Shown here: piece by piece, positions 47,507 to 60,176 of the stretch | Position numbering within the stretch: the first letter of the stretch is position 1 | Layout: each line of letters opens with the position of its first letter | Assembly (NCBI GenBank): GCA_902805475.1 | Contig: CADCSX010000001.1 | Location: 2,108,001 to 2,172,000 of the forward strand | Source: Entonaema liquescens | Lineage: Eukaryota; Ascomycota; Sordariomycetes; Xylariales; Xylariaceae | Direction of reading: 5' to 3' | DNA length: 64,000 nucleotides | Translations under genes and position numbers: made by a program | Notes under the pieces: generated by a model | The model's database searches: none | What the model saw: only the letters and a program-made list of their open reading frames with translations | What the model was told of the DNA's origin: nothing

Positions 47507-50500
47507 TCACTCGCTATCGTCCATAGCGAATGCGTCACTCGGTTCATCATCGTCATCATCGTCGTTGTCGTCCAGCTGCAGGCTGTCTTCGTCTTCATCA
47601 TCATCGTCAATGATGTAGACTGGCTTTGACTTAGCCGCCGCAGCCCGACCAGGTCTGCCACGACCTGCAGGTCTCGGCGGGGGAGAATCAGCTTCAGCCA
47701 TTTCGACATCGTCATCTTCGTCATCGTCCATGTCGAAGACATCCTTCTTCGGCTTTGCCTTGTCCTTCTTGGCAGCATAGGCTTTTGCCGCCGGTGATAA
47801 ATTCGTGGCTTTGGAAGCTGGCGCTTTCTTTGCAGGTGGATCTTCCTTGGCCTTGGTCTTAGCTCCGGCAGGCCGGCCACGAACCTTCTTAGCTGCTGGC
47901 TCGCTGGTGCTGGCAGCTGCAGTTGCGGACTTAGACTTAGGCTTGGCTTTAGGCTCCTCCTTTGAAGACTTTGATTTGCCTAGGGGTTTGGAGACAGGGG
48001 GCAAATCGTCGTCGGAAAGGAAACTGTCCAGCTCGTCTCGACGACTAGTCTTATGAGGCGATGGCTTGGCAAGCAGCTCATAGTTGGTGTCGTCGTGATC
48101 ATCCAAATCCAAGGCCTTCGAAGGCTTGCTCTTAACTTTCAACCCGGTACTATTACCGCTGCTGCTATCCGGTCGCGACATGGAAAACAAACTAAGTCGG
48201 CCAGTTTTCTCGGATGCATTGCCGTTCGTAATACCCTTGACCAAATCCCCAACATCACCAAGCATCTTGTCGTCATCGCTTTCTGACTCATCGTCATCAT
48301 CTACGACGAACTTCTTGGCTTTTGAAGCTGCGGCACGTTTGGTTCGAGGTGCCGGTAGAATCTCCACGTCCGAGTCTTCTTCGGGCTCTGGTTGTGGTAT
48401 TTCCTTCTTCACCGGGTTCTTCAGCTTAGCAAAGTCATCATCCGAAAATGGATCCGAGTCCGAATCTGCTCCACCATTTTTCGCGGTATCTTTCTTGGAA
48501 CCGCCATTGAACATGGCCGCAAAACGTTGAACAGACTTTTCTTTGGGTGGCTCCTTGGGTTTGGGCGCGGCTTTAGGACCCGGCTTCGACTTGGCTGCTG
48601 GGGCCCAGTCGTCCTCCTCATCCTTCACCTTACGGCCCCTTCCACCGCCGCCACCGGCACCGATCTTCTTTGACGTGCGGCGACCCTTCCTACGGATGCC
48701 AGTAGCTATCTCCTGCTCGAGACGCATTTGAGTCTCCCAGACTTCTTCAAAGTCTTCCAGATCTTTACACCAGAGATCCTTCTCACTGAGCGCATCAAGT
48801 GCATCTCGCTCAGCTTTCTTCTTGAGAATTTGCTCCTTGAGACGGTCGAGCCGCTCTTGGGTAAACGACCAGATTGGCATCTAGGGTCTGTTAGTAATGA
48901 TCGTTTCATAGAGTATTAGGTATATATAAACTTACAGAAAGGAGGTAATCGTAACCATTCGCGGAGTTATCGCCGCTTTCATCAACGGCTTCATCCTCGT
49001 TATTCTCTTCTTCTTCCTCTTCCGATTTAGTCTTCTTATCCTGCCCTTTGGAGAAGGCCTCGTATTTCCGCTCACGAAGCTCCTCGACGATGATTTGCTT
49101 CTTCTTACGGGATACCACGAGCTTGCCATCCATTATCTCTTGAATAAATCGGGCTTGGTTTTGCAACTTGCGATAGTCCGCGTCGTAAACGCCGAGCCAA
49201 TGCATCTAAACAAAGTCAGTAAAATGCTCGAACACCTTTGCGTCATTAACTTACCTTTCGCACGGTGTACATATTCATTCGGTAGTTGTAAAACTCCTCA
49301 AGGATATCTTCCACCTTCTCGTATTTGCGGATCATGCCACGCGTGTCGAATGCGACTAAATTAGACGTAGCGACTTGCTTAACCAGCTTGAACTTCTCAA
49401 GGAGGCCCTCCTGTAAAGCCTGAGCCATGTGCTTGTCATCTAACTGGATTTCAAAATGGACATTGTTGTGGTCGTTGAATTCCTTGTAGTCCTTGATGAA
49501 TGAAGGAGTCTTCTCAGCTCGGATTATTTCTTCGAGCTTCGCCTTGAAATCATCGGTCCACATGCGGATAGGCAATTCGGTGATGATAACTTCATTGGGC
49601 CTCCTCTCGTCCACACTCGCGATACCGTTGAACTGGTAACGATAGGCCTCGGCGGGCTGTGCGGTACCCTTCCAGCCTCTGAACCAAGGAATCATCGTCT
49701 CGAACGGCTTTTCCTCGTCGCCATCCATGCGTCCCATGCGCCGCTTCAAGTTTCTGATGATATCTAGCGGGTGATAGTTCGGAATTGAAGTACTCCAACC
49801 AGTACCGATACCATCCGCGCCGTTCACTAAGATCATAGGTATGACAGGCACGTAAACCTTCGGCTCAATCCTCTTCCCGTCTTCGACTTGATACTCTAGT
49901 CTAGGCTCGTCCAGAGGCGAGAACACGCGACGAGCAAAAGGAGAGAGGCGAGTATGGATATAACGAGGGCTGGCAGCATCTGAACCACCCTGAAGTCGCG
50001 AACCGAAATTTCCGCTGGGCTCGAGACAGTTGACGTTGTTCGAGCCGACGAAGTTCTGCGCTAGACCGATGATAGTCTGGTGCAAAGATATTTCACCGTG
50101 GTGGTATGATGTTTGTTCGGATACGTAACCAGCCAACTCAACAACCTTCTTGTCCTTGGTCAGATTTCGCTTCAGGCAAGCGTAGATAACCTTTCGCTGA
50201 CCGGGCTTCAAGCCGTCAACAACCGAAGGGATAGACCGCATGTTGTCAGCCATACTAAACAATATTAACTCCTTGTTAACAAAGTCGTCGTATGTGACCT
50301 GCTTAATGCCGTGGTCGAGGTAGGTTCCAGGCACGAAGTTACCGAGCCATTCTTTACGAGCATCCGCCTTCTTCTTGGAGAAAGCGAGCTCAATCAGTTC
50401 GGCTTCTTGAGGACGCATCACATCGAACGTTTTCAAGTGCGTATCAAGATCCTGGAAATAGACTTGGGCATCATTGTTGTCACTGGTACCCAAACCCTTG

Positions 50501-52763
50501 TAGTACTTCGATTCCCATCGTTTCAACTCGTTCTTGTGCTCTTCCTTCCATTCCTCGTATTGAGGTTGGGTGAAGAATGACTTCAATCTCAGGGGCTTCT
50601 TGGGGTTCGATCCTTGCCACACCTTCACGATGGGTGTGATGAATTCTTGGAAGAAACCTGGAATCTTAAGAAGGGAAGGGTATTGAACTTGGAGAAAGTT
50701 GATAAGAAGACCTTTGATATGACTACCGTCGTGATCCTGATCGGCCATGATCATGAGATGACCATACCGAAGGGATTTGGTATCGGTATAAACCGTCTTG
50801 TGCTTCAACCCGAGGAACTGCTTGATGTTCTGGATTTCTTGGTTCTTCATGATCTGGTCGATCGAAGCATCACGAACGTTCAGCATCTTACCTCGAAGGG
50901 GGAAAACACCAATCTTGTCGGGATCCAGAATGGCACGGCCGGCCACGGCCAAACTCTTGGCGGAATCACCTTCAGTCAAGATCAGAGTACACTGCCAACC
51001 ATTCTTGGTACCTGCTAAGTTGGCGTCGACAAGCTTGGCGTTACTGATTCTTGATCGTTTGTTGCCGTCGCTCTTGGCAAGCAATTTATCGGCTTTTGCT
51101 TCCGCAAACTGAATGATGTTGTTGATCGCTTCCGTCTGGCCAATCTTCTTGAGGAATCCTTCAGTCAAGACACATTTACTTCCAAACTGGCTAAGCTTGG
51201 TAGTCATCTGCTCTTTAGTCTGCGAAGTAAACGCCGGGTTGGTAATCAAACAGTTGACGAAGATGAAAATGTGGTTACGGATATGATTGGCCTTCAGCGC
51301 ATGACCCTTCTTTTTCTTGTTCAACGTCTTCAGGAGCGAGTCGCAGATCTGGTCAGCGATGTAGTTGACATGTGTACCGCCTGTTGTAGTAGCGATAGAG
51401 TTCACGAATGAAACCTGCTGGAAAGAGCCGTCTGAGACCGCAAAGGCAATCTCCCACCGAGCATGGGCCTTGTTGTCCTCAAGAATGACAGTAGCCGTAG
51501 GTTCGGTGCCCTCTTCGGCACCTCGCTCGAGAGCGATAGCTTTAGCGTACATTTCGCAGTACTTCTTGAAGTCTAGCTTGATATGAGTGTCGTTGAGGTA
51601 GACCTTGATGCCACGCACCGTGCCAGCCATATCATAGACTCGACGGTAAAGCAACGACTCTAGATCATCATCGATACCTTCAGGCATGCCAAACCTATTC
51701 CAATCTGGTTTGAAGGTGACACGGACAAAGTCGCTAGATTTGCTACTCGTTATCTTTGCCTTGTCCATCTTGCCCATGTTATCCCTCCACGTCTGCTTGT
51801 ATCTCTTTCCATTCTTAGAGTCTTGACATTCCAGAGTGAATTCAGTACTGAAGACGTTACACAGCTTAGCACCGTAACCGTTTCGACCACCGACGGTCTT
51901 TTTCTCGTTGTCGTCAAAGTTGGAACCGGCAAGCAAGTGTCCAAAAACCAGCTCAGGGATATAGACCTTCTCCTTGTCGTGCATCTCTACCGGGATACCC
52001 TTTCCGTTATTCTCGACTGTGATCTGGCCCTCTGCGCGGTTTATCGACACTTTCATGTATGTCATGCTCGGATCCCGCTGCTTATTGTCTGCAGCGTTGA
52101 CGAGAATTTCGTCGAAAATCTTGTAGAGACCAGGCACAAAGCCAACTTTGGGTCGTAGTTCCATCTGGTTCGTCTCCTTATTGAAGACCCACATCTGCTG
52201 CTCAGTGCGCTCGACGGAACCGATGTACGTGTCGGGTCGCTTGATGATGTGCTCGATTTGTGTCAACTTCTGATACATCTCGGTGGCCGTCTTTTTCTTG
52301 GACGGTTTTGTGTCATCGAGCACCATGCTATCATTCTCGATCTCGCCTAAAGGTGGACCACTCGACTTCTTAGCGGCAGGCGCCTTCTTCTGCTTCTTCG
52401 CACTCGGAGGCGTGTTGGAGAAGCCCGAGACATCGTCATCATCGCCGTCGTCGTCGTCGCTATCAGGCTTTGAGCGTTTCTTAGGAGCAGTCTTAGTCGC
52501 TTTCAGGGTTGTCTGAACCATTTTCTTTGATGCAGCCTTCACAGCCGGCTTTGTTGCTGCCTTCTTTGCGGGGGCCTTGGCCTTGGGTTTCTGTGAGAGC
52601 GTGGTGTTAGTACTACAGATAGGCCAGAATAAAGAGTGAGCATATGTTTTTTTAGACAAAAAAAAAACAAGGGTATTGTTCTCCGTACCGGCTCTGGAGA
52701 GAACCCATCTGACTCGTTATCGAAGTCGTCAAAGGCAGAGTCCTCCATAATGTCGGAATCCAT
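47507..52763 (-). CDS. TOP2: DNA topoisomerase II (1,684 aa)
   Basis: Four exons: 52763-52689, 52590-49255, 49205-48936, 48880-47507 (5,055 nt). Homodimeric type IIA enzyme that passes one duplex through another using ATP. The N-terminus is short and acidic. The GHKL ATPase has NAADNK, ENNGKGIPVE and GGRNGYGAKL, with the transducer loop SQTKEQMTTKL. The TOPRIM domain has EGDSAKSLA (Glu565) and DQDHDGSHIKG (Asp642, Asp644, Asp646). The breakage-reunion core has the catalytic tyrosine in SPRYIHTRLSPFA (Tyr902). After the C-gate there is a long disordered tail of alternating acidic and Lys/Ala/Pro-rich blocks ending SDAFAMDDSE, as usual for nuclear TOP2 tails (phosphorylation and NLS). Introns 2 and 3 are 49 and 55 nt. 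Nothing is missing or broken. Confidence 0.97.
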
Positions 52764-55700
52764 GATGGATAAGTTTGGTGTGATGCGTTCACACGCGACG
52801 TGAATGAGGATAAGGATTTACCCAACGTCGTTGAACTATAAAAATAACGCCGCAATTGACCAGAACTACGCAAGGGTTTCATAAAAAAGAATTAAAAGCT
52901 CAATGTTACAGAAAAGCCAGTTGTTTTTTGATTTTTCTCCTTTTGCGATGAGAGAGAGAGAGGGGGGGTTGTTACAGGAAGAGTAGCCTCGTGCTTGGTT
53001 GTCGTGTTATTGCGTGTAAACAATTTATTTTCATTTGATAACTAGTAGTCGCGTCCCTTGAAGAAGTGGGGCTTTTGTTACAGGCTAGCGATATTGTTGG
53101 TGATATACCTCTTGTACTATAGTACTCTAGTACATAAAGTACCTGTGCTCATTTGCAAAATTAGCAGCTGCCCAAACGCGTTTCCTCTGGCGCGGCTAAA
53201 CATCGGATGGGAGAAGCAAACTTTTAAAAGCATGAGCCACATCTGATCAGCCCCAGAAAGATGATAAGAGGTACATGTACCTAGGTACTACAGATACCTC
53301 TCATGCCTCACTTCCTAGGTACACTTACACACATGACATACCTACATTTACTTGACAACGTAGAACTCACCATCTATCAGTTCCGTGGGATATTCATACC
53401 ATGTCCCTTCTCCTGGTCAAGTTAATATACCCCATCAGCTATAATGGTCACTTCATTTGAATGCCAGAGTATCTCAGAGTAAACTCTTGCTACACTCGAA
53501 CTTTGCTCTACTCCTGAATTAGATATTTATTGCCCGTCTACTACTAATTTAGTCAAAGCAAGAACCAATAGCCGGAAATTCATATTACCAATCATAATGG
53601 GTACAGTTCGAACCTCATATACATACAAGCTGGAGGCGTCCACGTTAAGACCGGGTGATCTCCTCCTTACCCGGTTACCCCTTCGTCCTACCAGAGCACA
53701 TGGCGTATCCCAAGAGTGTCTTATGAAAAGAAAGAAACACGACAAGCAATTGGTGCGTAATTCTCCGCCGTGCATGCGTCGTGTGATTCCACTTAGCAAT
53801 GTTTCCCAAAATGTAACGAGACGTAAATTTCCCGAAGTCGACTGTACGTCCCCGTAGCTTTTTTGCTGCAAAGTCGTACCACGCATGGGAATCGCGGAGC
53901 CCTTCTCCTGCCAGCCTACGCCGTACGACAGCAGATAGAATGGCAATCATCATCTAGAGCTTTGGATCTTACCCAAACCAGCCTTGGTGAGCCTCAGGCT
54001 TACCCCCTTTGGGAAATACTGGAGGCGAGAAATCCGACGAGGCCGGATCGTTTAGCCCATGCCATCTGCCTTCTTTGCCGCCGGTTCCATCATCCGCGTC
54101 TATTCAAGTGACCTATAACCATAGCCAGGATACCCTTTCCACGTTCCCGTCTACCGGAACCGGTGGGGCACTCCAAGCCTGACATGGCTTTCTCGACAGT
54201 ACAAGAGCACCACTAGAGTAAAATATAGCAGGCATGGAAATATCACTTCGCTAAATAGGCGGCTTTTTTTAACACGCCAGGCTCTTGCTTGTTACCGCCA
54301 CTCTTAAGCATATATAATGCGGCAAGCTATCTGATTACCACACCTGTTTGTTAGATTTGCATTTGCGATCATGCAATCTGCTTGGTACAGTAGAGTCTAG
54401 TGGTATAGCGGAAACCCGCAGGTTCTAGTGTAGTCAGAACCACAACTTGTTGAGAGACAGGTCCAGGGGGCGTTATGACTCGAGCCTTAGGCGTCCCACG
54501 AAGGTAGCCTACCGACGGTTCAGCTCCTATTGAGGTTTCCGGGTGTGCTTATAAGGTGAACAGGGCAATTACCAGTCGGTCTAGTCTACGATCGCGGAAT
54601 CAGATAGAAGAGGGGTAATTAATAGTCTCGTCAAGTCGTCCAGGTGCGCCGTAATCATCTCTAAAGCTCATTTATCCAACTAGGTGTCCTCTCTGCGAGT
54701 CTTGTCACATGTATTCTAGTTACGCAACAACCCCCCACAGCCAAAGCGTTGATCCTTATTCAATAGACTATCAATGACACAGCCCATCTACACCTCTACG
54801 GGGGCACTATTGAGACGGGATCCGCCTCTGTGTTGCGCTGGGAAGTATTATTGCCCGTAGACAGCTCGGCTCTGGTAGAGAACATAACATAAGCTAGACG
54901 TGGTGACAGCTGCAATCTCCGCATTCATGACACTCATTGCCGACGGGAAGCCCCTTGTAGCGCTTCAGTTGCTTCTCGAAATATACTCAGGGAATTCTTT
55001 CAACCGAAAGAAAGAGCCCCTACGTGGTCCCGGATAGGCACAGAGCTCTCCACCGAGTGAGTCGCCTTTGCGGCGGTCAAGCCCAAGACTTTCTCCTCGC
55101 TCTCTGTCTTAAGTAAAAAGAACAGCAAAGAATGGCGTGGGTGACATGTTCCGCGGTGACATCCTAGGCCTACCCTCATACAGGATGGCAGGATGGGAGG
55201 CACATTGGAAGCACTGGGTACACGTGTGTCGAGTCTGGCAATCGTTGTCTAGGGCTCAATATGCTTATCACTGGCCTTTCTTTGTTCTACCCTCTTGAGA
55301 AACCGCCTAGCCCTAGTAACTTGGACGGCACTATCTGCAGCTTCCCGTGAGGTTGCTTTCTGTCAAAACTCCCATATGGATTCCCAAACAAGCCTGGTCC
55401 TTGTTTGGGGGTCTCTGTGCTGAAGTATTTGCTGCGTCAAACTCATTTGCTGTCTCTAGCTACAGGTCCGATGCGTCATGCGGTCGCCTGTGGTCACCCC
55501 TTTTGGGTCGGAGTCAGAGCTGGTGAGATGGATTGAAACTTACCTTACCTCGATTCCGTCCTATAATCCACGGATCGACGTAATACATCTCGTACCGCCT
55601 TGGACTATCTCGTCGGTAAGGCTCCGGAATCGAACGCATCTCTAATAATCTAAATTTCCTGCCTCCGAAGCTGCTCAGATACGACTCTGTCCTGCCGGCT

Positions 55701-56279
55701 AGCGGTCTCCTTGTCGTCTCCATTTTTAATCATCCCGGATCCGCCCTCGTCGATACGTACAAGGTGACTTAGAACCCATTTGCCGGCCCTCTCCCTCGCG
55801 TGGCTTCCTCTCGTCAACTCTCACTTTGGTGGCTTCAACCTCGATCCCCTGAGGAGCGGTGGGTATACACAAACGAGCTCCTCTGCTCTCACGGGTCGAT
55901 TCCAAGACATCTTGAACAAAGAAAGCTGCACCGAATACCGCGATCACCAAGGCAGCACCGGACACCGCTCAAGTGCTCTGCAGAGGAGCTGCATGACTGG
56001 GTACAGTCAAGAAAGGAAGCAATCTCGGTCCCCTTGTACCAGCATGGGCTCGCCGTCTCGCGAGGGCGTGCTTCAATAGTTCGTCTGTTTGCCAAGTTCA
56101 AAAAGACTTGGTTTCCTCTTCTCCTTTCTGACTTGCCGCTGCAAGCCCTGTCTGTCTTGAGTCTCCTTACTTAGCTCTTCCCACGGACCCTTTTTCGTAG
56201 ATAACCATCCGCAACTTTGCTTGCATCAGTACTCTCCATCCGTATTCGAGACATCTAGTCCCCACTGCTACTCACCGCC
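52764..56279. other. Long intergenic stretch
   Basis: 3.5 kb without a supported gene. TACCTAGGTA occurs at 53278-53287. Two short hairpins lie near 54410-54442 beside a tRNA-like D-arm word; no tRNA can be folded. Several 80-140-codon frames at 53.5-54.0 kb and 55.7-56.2 kb overlap each other on both strands and lack ATG starts or domains. The C/T-rich final 500 bases look like the leader of the APSES-type gene. Confidence 0.5.
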
Positions 56280-58067
56280 ATGCTGTCACTGGCGTCTCTT
56301 CTTAATCCCGCCCCTCCAGGGCCACCAATCAACAGGTTTCCCCCAAGCCCAGCCTCGTCGTCCTCCCCAACGGCTTCCATCTCAGACGAACCAGGCCTTC
56401 TAGATGACCGCGTAATGGCTAAGCAAAAGATACCAAAGACTGCGGCTCTGTTGCCTACGAGCAGGCCCAAGGGGGTGGTCAACTTCCCCCCTTTCGAAAA
56501 CCTGGATGAGGCCTCGCTCCGCCAAGTTCGGCAATTTCGCGTCCGTCCCTTCGGGAACATACAGGACCAGTCCCGGCACATCCCTTACAACAGCACGAAG
56601 AAGGGTTTCTTCGAAAAGACAGGACGAGAAAGCTTCGAAGGTAAAGAAATAGAAAAATCCAACAAACCCATAATCCCTCCCGAGATGCGATAGTCGATTT
56701 GTTGACCAAAAACGTAGTCTTCCAGTATACCTTCAAGGTGCCCGGGGACGAGACCGAATATACCGTCATGTGGGATTACAATGTCGGCCTCGTCCGCATG
56801 ACCCCTTTCTTCAAATGTTGTAAATACCCCAAGGTTAGTTTGTTCCAATAATATTTTTTTCAGGTAAGGAACTCGTTTAAAATCTAAAGAACTAACCAAA
56901 AATCGTAGACGACGCCGGCAAAGATGCTAAATTTGAATCCTGGGCTTAAGGAGATCACGCACAGCATTACAGGGGGCTCCATCATGGCCCAAGGTACGTA
57001 TTATTCGCAGACCCCTTTAACTAAGCATGGACTTACACGTATCTTACTGGAAAGGTTACTGGATGCCATATTACTCCGCCAAAGCCGTATGCGCAACATT
57101 CTGCCACAACATCGCAGGGGCCCTGATACCCATCTTCGGCCCCGACTTCCCCTCGCACTGCACGCCATCAGAAGCCCCAGAGTACAGCCGCATGACCATC
57201 GACCCGGCCATCGTGGTCCAATCTACCCGCGAAGCAGAGCACTTCCGCAGAATATGCAGCAACGCGGCGGCCGTCGCCAGCAACAGCGGGCTAATCAGTC
57301 CGACCGAAGACCGCCGGCCCGGATTCCGAAATCCTTACGACGACATCCGACACGGCCACCACAACCACCATCACCACCACCATAATGCCTACTACCACCG
57401 TCGTCGCCCGATACAAAAGGCTCTCCCAACCCCCAACAGCCCGTACGCCACGGACCCGGACAGCGACGCATCCCCCATCGTCAGCCACCGCGCGCACTAC
57501 CCGTTCTCCCCCATCCAACCGCACCCGTCGCAGCCACCTCTATCCGCGCCCTTACTACGGCCCACGAGCAGCGGCTGGACGCCAGCAAACGTCGTGCCGC
57601 CGCCACACCACCAGCACCACTACGACCCGCCGGGCCCGAGCCCCTGGCTCAGCGCCGTCCCGCGGTTCGCCACCGCCACCGCCGCTACCCCTCGGACCTC
57701 GAACCCCTGGCGGAGCGGCAGCAAGCGGTCGGCTGAGCACGTGGAAGAAGACAACGAAAACAGCAACAGCAACAGCAACAGCAACGGCAACAGTGACAGC
57801 ACCACTACTAGCAAGATAAAACAGCCGCCGCCGCCGTCGCCGAGCGCCTCCCCCGCGATAGGTGGTGCGGACAAGAACGCGGCGCTGCTCCTGATGAACC
57901 TTAGCGTCAGGCACCCGCGGGGCGTGGTCAAGGGCAGCAACGATAGCAGCAGCAGCAGCACGACTACCACCGCCACCACCACGTCGCCTTCGTCGTCGTC
58001 AGGCATAAGTTCGCCAGGCGACAGGGCGTTTCCCCGCGTCAAGAGGGTGAGGTCGAATTCGATGTGA
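56280..58067 (+). CDS. APSES/KilA-N-type DNA-binding regulator, Xbp1-like (524 aa)
   Basis: Four exons: 56280-56640, 56718-56833, 56909-56993, 57055-58067 (1,575 nt). Residues about 90-215 form the domain seen in fungal Xbp1-type APSES proteins: RQVRQFRVRPFGNI, then VFQYTFKVPGDETEYTVMWD, NVGLVRMTPFFKCCKYPK, TTPAKMLNLNPGLKEITHSI and GYWMPYYSAKAVCATFC. Each segment is restored only by the splices given. The Pro-rich N-terminus and the C-terminal half are disordered: a His-rich run (around 57352-57411), Asn/Ser repeats from a CAACAG microsatellite (57762-57795), Ser/Thr runs, and a final basic FPRVKRVRSNSM. Yeast Xbp1 represses transcription in stress and quiescence; the role here is inferred. 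For intron 1, an alternative acceptor (after GCGATAG) would add nine residues. Confidence 0.85.
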
Positions 58068-58482
58068 GACGGGCCCGGCGAGCTAGTGCCTTGGTAAGGT
58101 AGGTAGATAGTTAGGGAGACGGACGTGTGGTTGGTTGGATAAATTTGGTGTTTTGCTTTCTTGGTGCTGGGATAGACATGGGACGGGGCGGAAATTGGGG
58201 AAGGGAATTTGGAGGTTTTGTGTACGCTTTTGAGGGAGGAATAGGACATGGCGACGGCGGCAATCTAACCCAGTGTATCTAGACAGGCGGTTGTTTTGGC
58301 CTGTGTATTATCCTGGTATGTGTTGAGTCAGGTGCAAAATAGTAAAAGCAAAGTCAATGGCTTGAATGAGCCAGATCCATTTCCATATCAACACATACAA
58401 TCTTGGACAGTTAAAGTGGTTTATTTTCCCTTTATTTTCCCCCGACATATTCATATTTATCCAGGCAAGCTACCTTGATAGT
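58068..58482. other. Convergent 3' intergenic region
   Basis: 415 bp between two convergent stops; no gene seen. Confidence 0.6.
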
Positions 58483-59715
58483 TTAACTACCTCCCTTCTC
58501 CGCCTTCTTCTTCTCCTTAAACTCCTGCACCCAGCCCGCCGCCTTGGCCTTCGGCAGCACGAAGATTCTCACTACCTCATCCACGACCTCAACCTTGCCC
58601 CCCATCAGCATCTTCAGCAGCGGCACTTTCTTGCCCACCTTGACCAGTCCGCCTGTCACCGTCTCCATGTAACACTCGACGCCTTCGAGCGTATACTCAT
58701 GCGCCGCGTCCCACGGCAGCGGGAATACATAGCCCAGATGGTCCGCTAGCGTCGCCGTCTCCTCGAACGCCTTGATGAAGTCCGATTCCAGGTGTGCGGG
58801 ATACAGCAGCACCGTCGGGAAACTGAGAGTGCTCTTCGGGTCATCCGGGTCCGGCACCAGTCTAATACCTGCGTCCTCCATCTCTGGCGGTTGCGCCGTA
58901 GTTCGGGTCTTGATATCGCGGCCCTTCAGAGCTACTTTGACAAGGATCTCTCTGCGCTTCTCTTTCGCCAGTCTTTCGTTTTCTTTTTTCTGCTTGGCGG
59001 TTATTTCCTCGTGCTTCTTGACGATATCGCGCGCGACTGCTTTCAGGGGCCCGTTATTCTCGTCGAGGGCCAGACCCCGCGCGCACGCATCATCTGCTTC
59101 TGCAATGCGTCCGACGGCCAGAAATGCCCTTGCCGATCGGTAGTACGCCTTGAGATTCTTGTCATTGAGGCGCAAGGCCGCAGCGCAGTCGAGCCAGCAA
59201 CTGCGGAAGTTCTTCAGCTCGAGATGGCAAGCCGCGCGGTTGACATATAGAGACTCCAGCACGCGCTTTTGCTCCTCGATCTCCTCTTCCTTCACCTCTG
59301 GATCTCGCTCGCCTCTAGCCCGCTTGCGCTCCTCAGCTGCAAGTATTAACACGCCTTTCGTGTAAAACTCCTTGGCGTCAGCCCAGCGTTTCTCACGGAA
59401 GCACTCGTTACCACGCTCCTTAAATTCGGAACCATTCTCTAAGGGCGTCCCCTCGTACGCAAGTGCCTTGAACGCTTCTGTCTGGTCATTCTCTTCTAGC
59501 TCCGTCATGAAAAATGGTGTCTTCTTCAGGTCTGCGACGATCTCATCTATAGACTTCTTGTTACCGGGCTCCGGCTCCGGGAACACAGCTGCTGATATGG
59601 GCGCAGATGCATCTTGCGACGGTGTTTCTTGCTCTTGCGATTCGGATTTCTCGCGCTCAGCTTTCTCAAGCTTGAGGCGCTCCGCAACCTCGTCCGAGAT
59701 TTCTTCAATGCGCAT
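58483..59715 (-). CDS. CNS1: Hsp70/Hsp90 co-chaperone Cns1/TTC4 (410 aa)
   Basis: Single exon from the ATG at 59715. N-terminal region about 1-95 with the conserved TPFFMTEL motif before the repeats. Three TPR units lie at about residues 97-235 (ENGSEFKERGNECFREKRW, ESLYVNRAACHLELKNFRSC, LKAYYRSARAFLAVGRIAEA). A charged helix follows (KKENERLAKEKRREILVK), then the C-terminal wheel domain (FPTVLLYPAHLESDFIKAF, YTLEGVECYMETVTGGLVKV, RIFVLPKAKA). The TPRs bind the C-terminal EEVD of Hsp90 and Hsp70; in yeast Cns1 is essential and supports translation factor eEF2. Cytosolic. Length and domain order are standard. It lies upstream of HIS5 in genome order on the same strand but is not obviously linked in function. 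Confidence 0.93.
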   Translation of the reverse strand: MRIEEISDEVAERLKLEKAEREKSESQEQETPSQDASAPISAAVFPEPEPGNKKSIDEIVADLKKTPFFMTELEENDQTEAFKALAYEGTPLENGSEFKERGNECFREKRWADAKEFYTKGVLILAAEERKRARGERDPEVKEEEIEEQKRVLESLYVNRAACHLELKNFRSCWLDCAAALRLNDKNLKAYYRSARAFLAVGRIAEADDACARGLALDENNGPLKAVARDIVKKHEEITAKQKKENERLAKEKRREILVKVALKGRDIKTRTTAQPPEMEDAGIRLVPDPDDPKSTLSFPTVLLYPAHLESDFIKAFEETATLADHLGYVFPLPWDAAHEYTLEGVECYMETVTGGLVKVGKKVPLLKMLMGGKVEVVDEVVRIFVLPKAKAAGWVQEFKEKKKAEKGGS

Positions 59716-60176
59716 TATGAGTGACTACCTCGTCGCTTCTGACTTTTTATAATTGTCCTTTTTAAACTTTCACTCAATAAATCCTCTTGAATAAGAATAG
59801 CGCCACGAGGCAGCCAATCTCACAAAATGTCTAGATTTTTATTCTCAAGTGAGTGAGGAAGCTCATGGAATTCACAAGGCATAATTACGTCGGTATATGC
59901 AATTCACAAAAATTAGCGCCCGTTTGATTGGGTCCTGGCTACAATTCAATGGGAATATTATGCAATTAAGCCAAATAATCTCACTTGCTTTCCATGTAGA
60001 GTATAATGGGTAGAAATATTTGGTATGCCGTTTTTCTATTTAGTTTAGTTATAAGAGCTCGTCTATTTCATAGAATGCATAGATTTCAACCAAGAACCTG
60101 AAAGCAGACTCCCTCTTCCAGATAGATTAATCCTGTTCTATCTGAACTTTTTTTTTTGCCTTAGCCATTGAACCGT
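59716..60176. other. Intergenic, promoter of CNS1 and 3' end of HIS5
   Basis: 461 bp, AT-rich, no gene seen. Confidence 0.6.

Noticed and set aside
47491..47880. Long frame overlapping the 3' end of TOP2
   Set aside because: Shifted-frame shadow of the low-complexity acidic/Lys tail; its Met/Thr/Arg-rich product reflects the repeated codons of TOP2.
50614..51018. 134-codon frame on the plus strand inside TOP2
   Set aside because: Antisense to the conserved TOPRIM region; no domain of its own.
53527..53953. Overlapping 86-139-codon frames on both strands
   Set aside because: Mutually overlapping, one lacks ATG, none shows a recognisable motif.
55726..56174. Frames upstream of the APSES-type gene, including a hydrophobic minus-strand start
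   Set aside because: Starts are not ATG or contexts poor, and both strands are open together in a GC-rich leader; probably untranslated leader sequence.
56641..56717. Upstream acceptor (GCGATAG at about 56692) for intron 1 of the APSES-type gene
   Set aside because: It keeps the frame but inserts nine extra residues (VDLLTKNVV-like) before the conserved FQYTFKVPG block; the downstream acceptor gives the family-typical SFEVFQYTF join.
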